This document shows, in pieces, positions 1-6,068 of a stretch of 7,244 bases of DNA. The notes beneath the pieces are model-generated. The model did not search any database. It was given only the letters and a program-made list of their open reading frames with translations, and had not been told where the DNA came from. Source of the stretch: an uncultured Novosphingobium sp. (GTDB lineage: Bacteria; Pseudomonadota; Alphaproteobacteria; Sphingomonadales; Sphingomonadaceae); the NCBI GenBank assembly GCA_937897535.1, contig CALCQB010000195.1, positions 1-7,244 on the forward strand, in the 5' to 3' direction. The translations under genes were made by a program, and so were the position numbers. How positions within the stretch are numbered: the stretch's first letter is position 1; each line of letters starts with the position of its first letter.

Positions 1-48
1 TCTACACAGGCGAAGACACTCTTTCCCTACACGACGCTCTTCCGATCT
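1..48 (+). other. Illumina P5/TruSeq adapter with i5 index (contaminant)
   Basis: This stretch is synthetic sequencing adapter, not genome. Bases 1-7 (TCTACAC) match the end of the P5 flow-cell oligo. Bases 8-15 (AGGCGAAG) sit in the i5 index slot and match, from memory, TruSeq HT index D505. Bases 16-48 match the 33-base read-1 adapter, including CTACACGACGCTCTTCCG and the terminal GATCT. Genomic sequence starts at base 49, inside a gene. The leftward reading frame stays open through the adapter, so automatic gene callers would add false residues to the SDR fragment. These bases should be trimmed before any annotation. Confidence 0.98.
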
Positions 49-315
49 GATGAAGATGTCGCAGCCGCCCAGCGTTGCCGCGGCCTTGTCGACGAAGGCA
101 GGCACCGCAGCGGCGTCGGTCACATCGAGGGCTTCGGCAAACACTGTCACGCCGCTGGCAGTCAGCTCGCCAACGATCTTGTCGACCTTTTCCTGGCTGC
201 GGCCGCAGACCGCGACGTGGCACCCTTCGGCCGCCAGTGCATGGGCAACCTTGCGCCCGATCCCGCCGTTCGCGCCCACCAGAATTGCCTTGAGCCCGCC
301 AAGTCCCAGATCCAT
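49..315 (-). CDS. SDR-family oxidoreductase, N-terminal fragment (cut by adapter)
   Basis: This is the first 89 codons of a classical short-chain dehydrogenase/reductase, a soluble NAD(P)-dependent enzyme family that interconverts alcohols and ketones. The Rossmann start is clear: a beta strand leads into VGANGGIG (residues 13-20), a form of the TGxxxGxG cofactor motif with Val in place of Thr. A second strand ends in CGRS (37-40), whose Arg may favour NADP(H). The adenine-contacting Asp lies in LDVTD (63-67). The sequence stops at DIFI, just before the expected NNAG motif, so the Ser-Tyr-Lys active site is missing only because the DNA ends. The ATG at 315 is supported by GAGAGGA (minus strand, 323-329) 7 bases upstream. 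It is divergent from the SDR at 454, with a 138-bp gap. Substrate is unknown. Confidence 0.88.
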
Positions 316-322
316 CGCGCTG

Positions 323-329
323 TCCTCTC
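323..329 (-). promoter_or_regulatory. Ribosome binding site of the truncated SDR
   Basis: GAGAGGA on the minus strand lies 7 bases upstream of the ATG at 315 and fixes that start. The same heptamer precedes the Rieske gene start at 3380. Confidence 0.75.
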
Positions 330-440
330 GTCAGTGTTGTTCGATTGCCAGGACTTTGTGGGATGCGCCGGCTTGCGGCCACTGCTTTTTTAATCAGGCG
401 CGCTGGTCCGCCCGGCGGTGCTAGCCAGCAGGCAACGATC

Positions 441-445
441 GGGAG
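441..445 (+). promoter_or_regulatory. Ribosome binding site deciding the SDR start at 454
   Basis: GGGAG followed by AAG lies 8 bases before the ATG at 454. It favours that codon over the in-frame GTG at 418, which would add 12 residues unlike any SDR N-terminus. Confidence 0.7.
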
Positions 446-453
446 AAGTGCAG

Positions 454-1260
454 ATGGGACGCCTGGTAGGCAAACGCGCCGTGATTCTGGGCGCGAGCAG
501 CGCCGACAACATGGGCCAGCATATCGCCCGGCGGTTCCTGGCCGAAGGCGCGCAGGTGCTGGTTGCCGGACGCAAGGTCGAGGTGCTTCAGGCCTTCGCC
601 AGGGAAAGCGGATGCCTGTGGGCGGCCTGCGACATCACCGACGAAGGCAGTGTCACGGCCCTGGCCGACACCGCGGCCGGGCAGCTTGGCGGAATCGACG
701 TGGCGGTCAATGCAACTGGCTGGGGCCTGCTCAAGCCGTTCCTGGAAACCACGCATCAGGACCTGCTCGAGATGACTGCATTGCAGTTCATCGGGCCGTA
801 CCATTTCTACCAGGCGATGATCGGCAAGATGGCGCGGGGCAGCGGCGGGCAGGGCGGTTCGATCATCCAGATCAGTTCGGCCACCGCTTCGATCATGTTC
901 CACGATCATGCGGCCTACATGGGCACCAAGGCCGGAACCGATCACGTGATCCGCTGTGTCGCCAACGAATTCGGGGGCGAGGGCATCCGTGCCAACTCGC
1001 TTTCGCCGGGGGTGACTGAAACCCCGATGACGGCCGATGCGCAGCAGGTACCCGGGCTGATGGACAGCTTTATCGGCGGCTATCCGCTGGGCCGCTATGG
1101 CACCTCGGACGATGTCGCGGCGGCGGCGGTTTTCCTGGCCAGCGACGAATGCTTCATGACCGGCGAGAATCTGCAGGTCAACGGCGGGCTGACGCTGCGG
1201 CGCAACCCGCGCAAGGACGAGATCGAGGCGGCTGTCGCCAAGGCCATGGGAGAGGGTTGA
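454..1260 (+). CDS. SDR-family NAD(P)-dependent oxidoreductase
   Basis: This is a 268-residue SDR, a normal length for the classical subfamily, probably a soluble alcohol dehydrogenase or ketoreductase. The nucleotide-binding loop is LGASSADNMG (12-21), two residues longer than TGxxxGxG and with Asn where the second Gly is usual. Other landmarks are CDITD (59-63), the NAG-like NATG (86-89), Ser141/Ser142 in QISSATAS, and the YMGTK form of YxxxK with Tyr155 and Lys159. SPGVTETPM (184-192) and GENLQVNGG (237-245) are standard C-terminal SDR elements. The structural or catalytic Asn normally found in the VNLxG segment is replaced by Gln111 (LQFIG). The gene is followed after 2 bp by a small membrane protein, suggesting one transcript. 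The SDR assignment is firm; the substrate is unknown. Confidence 0.93.
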   Translation: MGRLVGKRAVILGASSADNMGQHIARRFLAEGAQVLVAGRKVEVLQAFARESGCLWAACDITDEGSVTALADTAAGQLGGIDVAVNATGWGLLKPFLETTHQDLLEMTALQFIGPYHFYQAMIGKMARGSGGQGGSIIQISSATASIMFHDHAAYMGTKAGTDHVIRCVANEFGGEGIRANSLSPGVTETPMTADAQQVPGLMDSFIGGYPLGRYGTSDDVAAAAVFLASDECFMTGENLQVNGGLTLRRNPRKDEIEAAVAKAMGEG

Positions 1261-1262
1261 AC

Positions 1263-1598
1263 ATGCTTGCACAGATTCCGCTGAAAGTGGTGGCGATGGT
1301 CGGCCTGGTGGTCGTGACCCAGGTTCTTGGCTCGACCCTGCTGGTCAAGACCGAAGGTTTTCGGCTGCTCGGTTGGAGCCTCGCCTGCGTGGCGGTCTAT
1401 GCGCTGTCGTTCTATGTCCTCGCCGAGACGATCCGCCAGGGTATGGCCCTGTCGCTGGTCATGCCGATCCTGGCGGCGCTGGTGCCATTGGCAACGATCG
1501 TGGTGGCGGTGACGGTGCTGGGCGAACAGGCCTCGTGGCCCCGGCTGGGACTGCTGTCGCTGGCCTGCCTGCTGATCGGGGCGGCGGCGACAGTTTGA
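1263..1598 (+). CDS. Four-helix SMR/EmrE-like inner-membrane protein
   Basis: This 111-residue hydrophobic protein appears to have four membrane helices, at roughly 8-28, 35-54, 62-85 and 92-110. Its length and several landmarks resemble the small multidrug resistance family: LGSTLLVKTEGF (22-33) aligns with the first helix and loop of EmrE, the second helix carries SFYVLAETI (49-57), and LGEQ (86-89) precedes a glycine-containing last helix. Residues needed for drug export are absent by my hand alignment: EmrE Glu14 corresponds to Gln20, Tyr60 to Leu63 and Trp63 to Val66. It is therefore probably not a classical proton-coupled cation exporter. It could be a diverged transporter subunit, or a DMT/EamA-type half protein. 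The ATG lies 2 bp after the SDR stop and a GGGAGAGG-type ribosome site lies inside the SDR end, so the pair is probably cotranslated. Confidence 0.75.
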   Translation: MLAQIPLKVVAMVGLVVVTQVLGSTLLVKTEGFRLLGWSLACVAVYALSFYVLAETIRQGMALSLVMPILAALVPLATIVVAVTVLGEQASWPRLGLLSLACLLIGAAATV

Positions 1599-1605
1599 GC
1601 TGCGT

Positions 1606-3231
1606 TCAACCGCTCAGCCTGGCTTTGATTTCCGCGCGCAACAGGTCTTTGCGGACTTTGCCCGAGGCGGTCCGGGGCAGGTCGGCGACGAATTCGAAGC
1701 GTTCGGGGGTTTTCTGCTTGGCGAGGCCGCTGGCGGCGACGTGTGCAGCCAGCGCCGCCGCATCCGGTGCCTCGCCGCGCGGCACAACATAGGCGCAGAT
1801 CCCTTCGCCGAGCCGTGCGTGGGGCATCGCCACCACGCTCGCTTCGGACACTGCCGGATGGGTGTGGAGCACATCCTCGATCTCCTTGGCCGAGATGTTC
1901 TCACCGCCGCGGATGATCAGGTCCTTCTTGCGGCCCGTGATGGTAATCGCACCATTGGCGTCGAGCACGCCGAGATCGCCGGTGCGGAAAAAGCCGTCCG
2001 GGGTGATCGCTTCGCTGGTCTGGGCCTCGTCGGCATAGCCCAGCAGCATGGCCGGGCCGCGCGCCAGGATCTCGCCTTCGCTGCCAGGCGGCAGATTGTT
2101 GTCGTCATGATCGACGATCCGCACCGCATAGTCGACAACCTCACCATCGGTGGTTGCGGCCAGGGGGGCGTCGTGCGGCCAGCCAAAGCTGACCAGCGGT
2201 ACTTCCGAAGCACCGAACACCCGGAACGCCTTGCAATTTGCGAAGGCGGCGTTGGCTGCCGGGATCAGGTCGGGCGGCACCGCCGCGCCGCCGCAGGCAA
2301 AGAACCGCAAACTGGGGAGCGGGTTGGCTGCAGTCCGCGCCGAGTTCGCCAGTTCGACCAGGAACGGCGTTGCTGCAACTGTCCCGACCGCCTGATGGCG
2401 TTCGATCAACGCCAGCGCGGTTGCCGCGTCCCAGCTTTCCATCAGTACAGTGCGGGTCCCGCAGACAAACGGTGCCTCGAGCCCGTTGGCATAGCCCGAG
2501 ACATGGGTGACGGGCGAGGGCATCAGCGTCGCCTCACCTGGCTGCAAGCCCCAGTGCTGCGCGCTGCGCTGCAGGATCCGGGCCAGCGTGACGTGGCTGT
2601 GGAGCACGCCCTTGGGCCGCCCGGTGGTGCCCGAGGTGTAGAGCACCAGCTTGACCGCCAGCGGATCGACCGCCGGGCGCACGAAGGCCAGACCGCGTCC
2701 CTCGGCCAGCAGCGCCGCATAGTCGGAGCCACCGCTGCCGCGGACCGTGAAGACATGGGCCAGGTCGGGCAGGGTACCGCGTACGCGCTGCGCCATCGCC
2801 GCAAAATCGTAGCCGCGAAAACTGGCGGCGACGAACAAGGCCCGCGCCCGGCAATCGCCCAGCATCAACGTCACTTCGTGGTCGCGGTAGATCGGGACGA
2901 TCGGATTGACCACCAGGCCCGACATCGCCGCGGCGAGGTTGATCACGGCCGCTTCGTGCCAGTTGGGCACCTGAAAGGCCACGACATCACCCGGTCGCAG
3001 CCCGCGCGCGTGAAGCGCAGCCGACAGCGCCGTGGCATCGGCCTGCACCTGCGCTCGGGTAACCAGCTGATCGCCATCGACAAAGGCGACGAAATCTGGA
3101 TCGGCGGCGGTCAGCGCCTCGGCCTGGTCGGCGATGGTTCGCAGGTCCCAGACCCCTGCCGTGGCATAGGCGGCGAGGTGCGGGGGCGGGGTTTTCAGCC
3201 AGTTCCACGGCGGCGGGGTGCGATCGGTCAT
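1606..3231 (-). CDS. AMP-forming acyl-CoA ligase (FadD / cyclohexanecarboxylate-CoA ligase type)
   Basis: This 541-residue enzyme belongs to the ANL adenylate-forming superfamily and should activate a carboxylic acid with ATP and CoA to an acyl-CoA. All core motifs are present. The P-loop-like A3 motif YTSGTTGRPKG is at 198-208. The A5 segment FGASE is at 339-343, with Ser where Thr is more usual. The adenosine-binding FRTGD is at 415-419, the hinge GRKKD at 433-437, and the GGENIS segment at 442-447. The C-terminal catalytic Lys525 lies in PRTASGK. The family resembles medium-chain or alicyclic acid ligases, but motifs alone do not give the substrate. The ATG at 3231 has only a weak ribosome site. 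The gene stands alone on its strand, divergent from the Rieske gene and convergent with the SMR-like gene, leaving 7 bp between stops. It may activate an acid from ring or side-chain cleavage. Confidence 0.93.
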   Translation of the reverse strand: MTDRTPPPWNWLKTPPPHLAAYATAGVWDLRTIADQAEALTAADPDFVAFVDGDQLVTRAQVQADATALSAALHARGLRPGDVVAFQVPNWHEAAVINLAAAMSGLVVNPIVPIYRDHEVTLMLGDCRARALFVAASFRGYDFAAMAQRVRGTLPDLAHVFTVRGSGGSDYAALLAEGRGLAFVRPAVDPLAVKLVLYTSGTTGRPKGVLHSHVTLARILQRSAQHWGLQPGEATLMPSPVTHVSGYANGLEAPFVCGTRTVLMESWDAATALALIERHQAVGTVAATPFLVELANSARTAANPLPSLRFFACGGAAVPPDLIPAANAAFANCKAFRVFGASEVPLVSFGWPHDAPLAATTDGEVVDYAVRIVDHDDNNLPPGSEGEILARGPAMLLGYADEAQTSEAITPDGFFRTGDLGVLDANGAITITGRKKDLIIRGGENISAKEIEDVLHTHPAVSEASVVAMPHARLGEGICAYVVPRGEAPDAAALAAHVAASGLAKQKTPERFEFVADLPRTASGKVRKDLLRAEIKARLSG

Positions 3232-3255
3232 TGCTGCTGAGTGCCTGTAGCCCCG

Positions 3256-3292
3256 CAGCGGGCCAACTGGCCAAAAGGCCGGTTAGCTGCTG
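3256..3292. repeat. Imperfect inverted repeat, operator-like
   Basis: The arms are 3256-3272 (CAGCGGGCCAACTGGCC) and 3277-3292 (GGCCGGTTAGCTGCTG), separated by AAAA. The reverse complement of the right arm matches the left in the outer CAGC, the central AAC and the inner GGCC, with some mismatches and a one-base length difference. There is no T-tract, so a terminator is unlikely; a binding site for a dimeric regulator is the simpler reading. Confidence 0.5.
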
Positions 3293-3325
3293 TGACACCT
3301 GACAACTGTCCCAGCTTGCCCCGGC

Positions 3326-3354
3326 GCTGGCGGTTTGCTCAAACCGTGCCCAGC
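3326..3354. repeat. Inverted repeat upstream of Rieske gene
   Basis: A perfect six-base dyad, CGGTTT (3331-3336) and AAACCG (3341-3346) around GCTC, is extended by GCTGG (3326-3330) and CCAGC (3350-3354) with a three-base bulge. It ends 10 bases before the GAGAGGA ribosome site. It may be an operator, or a hairpin in the mRNA leader. The in-frame TTG at 3335 lies within it and is an unlikely start. Confidence 0.5.
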
Positions 3355-3363
3355 AAGCGAACC

Positions 3364-3370
3364 GAGAGGA
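3364..3370 (+). promoter_or_regulatory. Ribosome binding site deciding the GTG start at 3380
   Basis: GAGAGGA lies 9 bases upstream of GTG at 3380. No in-frame ATG exists in the upstream part of the frame; the only other upstream candidate noted, TTG at 3335, has no comparable site. Confidence 0.7.
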
Positions 3371-3379
3371 TACCCCCAC

Positions 3380-4558
3380 GTGAACCGTGCCCAGCGCGTT
3401 GGCGACGTCGCCGAGATCATGCTCGACTATGTCGAGAACAAGAAAACCCACCAGACCGACAAACTGATGCGGGTGCCGAGCCGCAGCTACACCGATCCCG
3501 ACCAGTGGCGCGCGGAGATGGAGCTGGTGTTCAAGCGGGTTCCGCTGATGCTGGCGTTCACTGCCGAAATTCCCAAGCCCGGTGACTACAAGGCGATGGA
3601 TGCGGCTGGCCATCCGGTGCTGATCAACCGCGACAAGGCCGGCAAGGTCCGCGCGTTCCTCAACGTCTGCTCGCATCGCGCCGCACCGGTGGCGAGCGAA
3701 GGCTATGGCAATTGCCCGCGGTTTACCTGCAAGTATCACGGCTGGACCTATGGCCAGGATGGCAAGCTGATCGGGGTGTCAGAAGCCTCGACCTTTGGCG
3801 AAGTCACCAAGTCGGAGCTTGGACTGCGCGAACTGCCCTGCGAGGAACGGGCCGGGATGGTCTTTGTCTGCCTGACCCCGAACGCCCCGCTCGATCTCGA
3901 TGGCTATTTCCGCGGCTATCTGGAAGATTTCGAAGCGCTCGACTTTGGCAACTGGTCCTACCTCGGCAGCCGGGTGATCGAAGGGGCGAACTGGAAAATC
4001 GCCTTCGATGGCTACCTCGAAGGCTATCACTTCGCTTCGCTCCATCCCGAAACGATAGCCCCGCGTACCCCGTCCAACTGCATGCATTACGAGGCCTATG
4101 GCCCCAACATCCGGATCGGCTTTCCCCACCGCCGGATCGCCGAGGCGCTACGCCCGCTGCCGCGCGAAACCTGGGGCGAGCAGGAAAACAACGGATTCGA
4201 TTTCGTCCGGATCATGTTCCCCAATGTCTCGGCCTTCATCGCGCCCGAGATCACCCAGATCGCCCAGTTGTTCCCCGGACCGACGCCGGGGCAGAACCGC
4301 ACCGTTCTCAACTACCTGCGGCGCGAACCGATCAAGGACGATGAAGACCGCGCTGGCGTCGAGGCTGCGATCAACTTCTTCCGCGACGTGACCTATAACG
4401 AGGATTACCTGATCGGGCTCGAAATCCAGAAAGGCCTCGAATCCGGCGCGCACGACGAGCTGGTGTTCGGCAAGAACGAGCGCGGCAACCAGTACTTCCA
4501 CGAATGGCTCAACTGGTATCTCGAAGACGATCCCTCGGCCCCTCAGCCGGAGCTGTGA
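3380..4558 (+). CDS. Rieske ring-hydroxylating oxygenase, alpha subunit
   Basis: This 392-residue protein is the catalytic subunit of a Rieske non-heme iron oxygenase, which uses O2 and electrons from a separate reductase to hydroxylate or demethylate a substrate. The [2Fe-2S] ligands are complete: Cys97 and His99 in NVCSHR, and Cys117 and His120 in CKYHGW, with 17 residues between His99 and Cys117. The second Cys motif has Lys where Pro is more common. The mononuclear iron site is also visible: NWKIAFDGYLEGYHFASLH supplies His217 and His222, and Asp342 in NEDYLIGLEIQ is the likely carboxylate. Glu214 is at the position of the electron-bridging acid. GTG at 3380 was chosen for its GAGAGGA site. 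The EthD-like gene follows 6 bp later. No ferredoxin or reductase gene is present. The exact substrate is unknown. Confidence 0.93.
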   Translation: MNRAQRVGDVAEIMLDYVENKKTHQTDKLMRVPSRSYTDPDQWRAEMELVFKRVPLMLAFTAEIPKPGDYKAMDAAGHPVLINRDKAGKVRAFLNVCSHRAAPVASEGYGNCPRFTCKYHGWTYGQDGKLIGVSEASTFGEVTKSELGLRELPCEERAGMVFVCLTPNAPLDLDGYFRGYLEDFEALDFGNWSYLGSRVIEGANWKIAFDGYLEGYHFASLHPETIAPRTPSNCMHYEAYGPNIRIGFPHRRIAEALRPLPRETWGEQENNGFDFVRIMFPNVSAFIAPEITQIAQLFPGPTPGQNRTVLNYLRREPIKDDEDRAGVEAAINFFRDVTYNEDYLIGLEIQKGLESGAHDELVFGKNERGNQYFHEWLNWYLEDDPSAPQPEL

Positions 4559-4564
4559 CCGCAA

Positions 4565-4927
4565 ATGGCGGTTACCCTGATCACCTTGCTCAAGCGCCGC
4601 GCGGGGCTGAGCAAGGCTGATTTCATCGCCTATTACGAGGCGCATCACCGCAAGATCGGTGAACAGGTGCTGGGTGGCTATGCAACCCGCTATGTCCGCC
4701 GGTTCCTCCATCCGAGCGACGGGCAGGACCAGGTCTGCGATGCCGATGTCGTGCTGGAAATCGATTTCCCCGATGCCGAAACCCGCGACGCATGTTTTGC
4801 CGCCATGAGTGACCCGGCGGTGATGGCGATGATCGTCGCGGACGAGGAAAAGCTGTTCGACCGCAGCCGGATTCGCACTTTCAACGTGGAAGAAAGCGTT
4901 TCAGTCCTGCCAGCGGTACAGGGCTGA
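4565..4927 (+). CDS. EthD-domain (dimeric alpha-beta barrel) protein
   Basis: This 120-residue soluble protein fits the EthD family, small ferredoxin-like-fold proteins found in many degradation operons; the founding member is needed for ether degradation by a P450 system. The N-terminal strand TLITLLKRR is followed by LSKADFIAYYEAHHRKIG (15-32), the family's helix with its conserved Tyr and His residues. Near the end come DEEKLFDRSRIRTFNVEE (93-110), matching the conserved D-E and final strand. It begins 6 bp after the Rieske stop, with only GGAG (4549-4552) upstream, so translation is probably coupled to that gene. It may bind or rearrange a product of the oxygenase, but no activity can be assigned. 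Its stop codon directly abuts the stop of the opposing SnoaL-like gene. Confidence 0.85.
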   Translation: MAVTLITLLKRRAGLSKADFIAYYEAHHRKIGEQVLGGYATRYVRRFLHPSDGQDQVCDADVVLEIDFPDAETRDACFAAMSDPAVMAMIVADEEKLFDRSRIRTFNVEESVSVLPAVQG

Positions 4928-5371
4928 TCAACCCGCCCGGTCTTCGAACAGGATACCGTATTCGCGCCGGGTGAACAGCCAGCGGCCGTCACGCTTTTCA
5001 AGGGTGTCGTTGTAGCGCCCGGTGCCGCGGACCCGTTGGCCGGTGGCCGGATCGTCATAAATCTCGATGGTATAGGCGACCGCCGTGGCGTGGCTTCCGT
5101 CCACCGCAATCGCGCCCGGCTGCATGAAGTAGACCATCGGCCGGGTGCAGTTATCCAGCCCATAGTGCTTCATCGATTCGATCCAGCCTGAAACGATCGT
5201 CTCCTTGCCTTCGAAATCACCGAGGTCGGGATAGTCGAGCAGTGACCACGAGGCGTCGTCGGCCCAGATCGTGCTCCAGATCGCCGGGTCCTTGGTCATC
5301 ACGCCGTGGGCATGGGTATCCATCAGTTCGCGGATCGCAACGCGGTCTTCAAGCGGGCCGGTGAAAGCCAT
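4928..5371 (-). CDS. SnoaL-like / NTF2-fold protein
   Basis: This 147-residue protein has the pattern of the SnoaL_4/NTF2-like superfamily, cone-shaped alpha+beta barrels that include polyketide cyclases, steroid isomerase-like enzymes and dioxygenase beta subunits. An N-terminal helix LEDRVAIRELMDTHAHGVM (7-25) leads into IWADDASWSL (35-44), then strands around YFMQPGAIAV (81-90), VAYTIEIYDD (98-107) and GRYNDTLEKRDGRWLFTRRE (118-137). The ATG at 5371 is chosen because AGGAGAA (minus strand, 5377-5383) lies just upstream; a longer frame to 5506 would overlap the SDR gene. It is last in the Rieske-SDR-SnoaL operon, and its ribosome site overlaps the SDR stop. It might be an isomerase or dehydratase, or a small partner of the oxygenase; the sequence does not decide. 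Confidence 0.86.
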   Translation of the reverse strand: MAFTGPLEDRVAIRELMDTHAHGVMTKDPAIWSTIWADDASWSLLDYPDLGDFEGKETIVSGWIESMKHYGLDNCTRPMVYFMQPGAIAVDGSHATAVAYTIEIYDDPATGQRVRGTGRYNDTLEKRDGRWLFTRREYGILFEDRAG

Positions 5372-5376
5372 CGCGG

Positions 5377-5383
5377 TTCTCCT
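5377..5383 (-). promoter_or_regulatory. Strong ribosome binding site overlapping SDR stop
   Basis: AGGAGAA on the minus strand lies 5 bases before the ATG at 5371 and overlaps the TAG stop (5382-5384) of the upstream SDR gene. This points to coupled translation and fixes the SnoaL-like start. Confidence 0.75.
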
Positions 5384-6068
5384 ACCAGGCGTGGGCTTCG
5401 CCGTTCCATTTGAGGAAATCGCCCGAAGTCTCGAGCGTCCAGTCGGCCGCGACCTGGCGAATGCCGGCTGCGCTGTCCTGCGGGGTAATTTCGGCACCAG
5501 GGCCACCCATGTCGGTCTGGACCCAGCCGGGATGGACCAGTCCGATGATCACGCCACGATCCTTGAGGTCGATCGCGACCGAGCGCATCAGCCGGTTGAG
5601 TGCGGCCTTGGCGGCGACATAGCCGTAGAACCCGCCGTAGGGCCAGGTCGAGGCGGCGAGCTGGCTGGTGATGTTGATCACCTTCGACCCGGCCGCGAGC
5701 TGCGGAAGGAACGCGTGCAGCACCCGGAGCGGGCCCTTGACCATCACGTTGATCGCATCATCGAACGGAGCCCAGTCGATGCTTTCGACCTCGTTGGCGA
5801 CCGAGCCGGTGATCCCGGCGACGTTGTAGACGATGTCGATCGGCACGCCGCCGGTCGAAGCCGCGCCGGCCTTGACAGAAGCGTCGTCGCCCACGTCCAT
5901 CGCATGGACCGTCAGCTTGCCGTTCGATCCGGCAGCCAGCGCATTCAGCGCCTCGGCCCCAGCGGGGTCGCGCACCAGGGCGATGATCCGGTCGCCTGCC
6001 GCCAGATGCTGTCGGGTTAGTTCGAGTCCGATCCCGCGCCCCGCGCCGGTAATTGCCATAGTAGCCAT
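5382..6068 (-). CDS. SDR-family oxidoreductase, C-factor-like
   Basis: This is a compact 228-residue SDR, probably soluble and NAD(P)-dependent. It has a complete set of motifs: ITGAGRGIG (6-14), MDVGDD (57-62), YNVAG (81-85, the NAG motif), Asn107 in AINVMVKG, Ser135 in NITSQLAAS, and YVAAK (Tyr150, Lys154). HPGWVQTDM (179-187) and the C-terminal SGDFLKWNGEAHAW (215-228) are typical of the CsgA/C-factor-like branch of small SDRs. The ATG at 6068 shares one base with the TGA of the Rieske gene (TGATG), and GGGAG sits about 8 bases upstream inside that gene, so the two are translationally coupled. A second ATG three codons later is an alternative start. It may oxidise the diol or alcohol made by its operon partner. 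Confidence 0.92.
   Translation of the reverse strand: MATMAITGAGRGIGLELTRQHLAAGDRIIALVRDPAGAEALNALAAGSNGKLTVHAMDVGDDASVKAGAASTGGVPIDIVYNVAGITGSVANEVESIDWAPFDDAINVMVKGPLRVLHAFLPQLAAGSKVINITSQLAASTWPYGGFYGYVAAKAALNRLMRSVAIDLKDRGVIIGLVHPGWVQTDMGGPGAEITPQDSAAGIRQVAADWTLETSGDFLKWNGEAHAW

Larger units (their letters stand above)
3232..3379. promoter_or_regulatory. Divergent control region between ligase and Rieske genes
   Basis: This 148-bp gap has gene starts pointing outward on both sides, so it should hold promoters in both directions. I see no convincing sigma70 -35/-10 pair. It does contain two inverted repeats, listed separately, and two TGACA copies near 3293-3304 with a short GACA-AC-TGTC dyad at 3301-3310. 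This is the kind of layout expected where a regulator controls both genes, but no regulator gene is in the window. Confidence 0.6.

Noticed and set aside
49..315. A natural pseudogene SDR
   Set aside because: The break falls exactly at the adapter border, so it is a technical truncation; the visible part is intact.
2..382. A leftward open frame reading through the adapter
   Set aside because: It is in a different frame from the SDR fragment, has a low-complexity Arg/Gly-rich product and includes adapter-derived residues.
316..453. Promoter or operator between the divergent SDR genes
   Set aside because: The gap must hold promoters, but I found no convincing -35/-10 pair; the T-run at 385-391 and the partial dyad near 419-430 are too weak to call.
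421..1272. A 283-codon leftward open frame
   Set aside because: It is antisense to the SDR at 454-1260, which has all family motifs; the shadow shows no recognisable domain.
1599..1605. A terminator between the SMR-like and ligase genes
   Set aside because: Only 7 bases separate the stops, and no hairpin with a T-tract is visible around them.
1741..3240. A 499-codon rightward open frame
   Set aside because: It is antisense to the acyl-CoA ligase, whose motifs are complete. The frame is rich in Arg, Gly, His and Gln with no family pattern, as expected from a shadow in GC-rich DNA.
3256..3292. Rho-independent terminator at the inverted repeat
   Set aside because: There is no T-tract on either side, and both flanking genes start here rather than end.
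3335..3379. TTG at 3335 as an earlier Rieske start
   Set aside because: It lies inside an inverted repeat and lacks a ribosome site, while GTG at 3380 has GAGAGGA at good spacing.
2987..3739. A 250-codon leftward open frame spanning the divergent region
   Set aside because: It overlaps the ligase start in another frame and is antisense to the Rieske N-terminus, with no family features.
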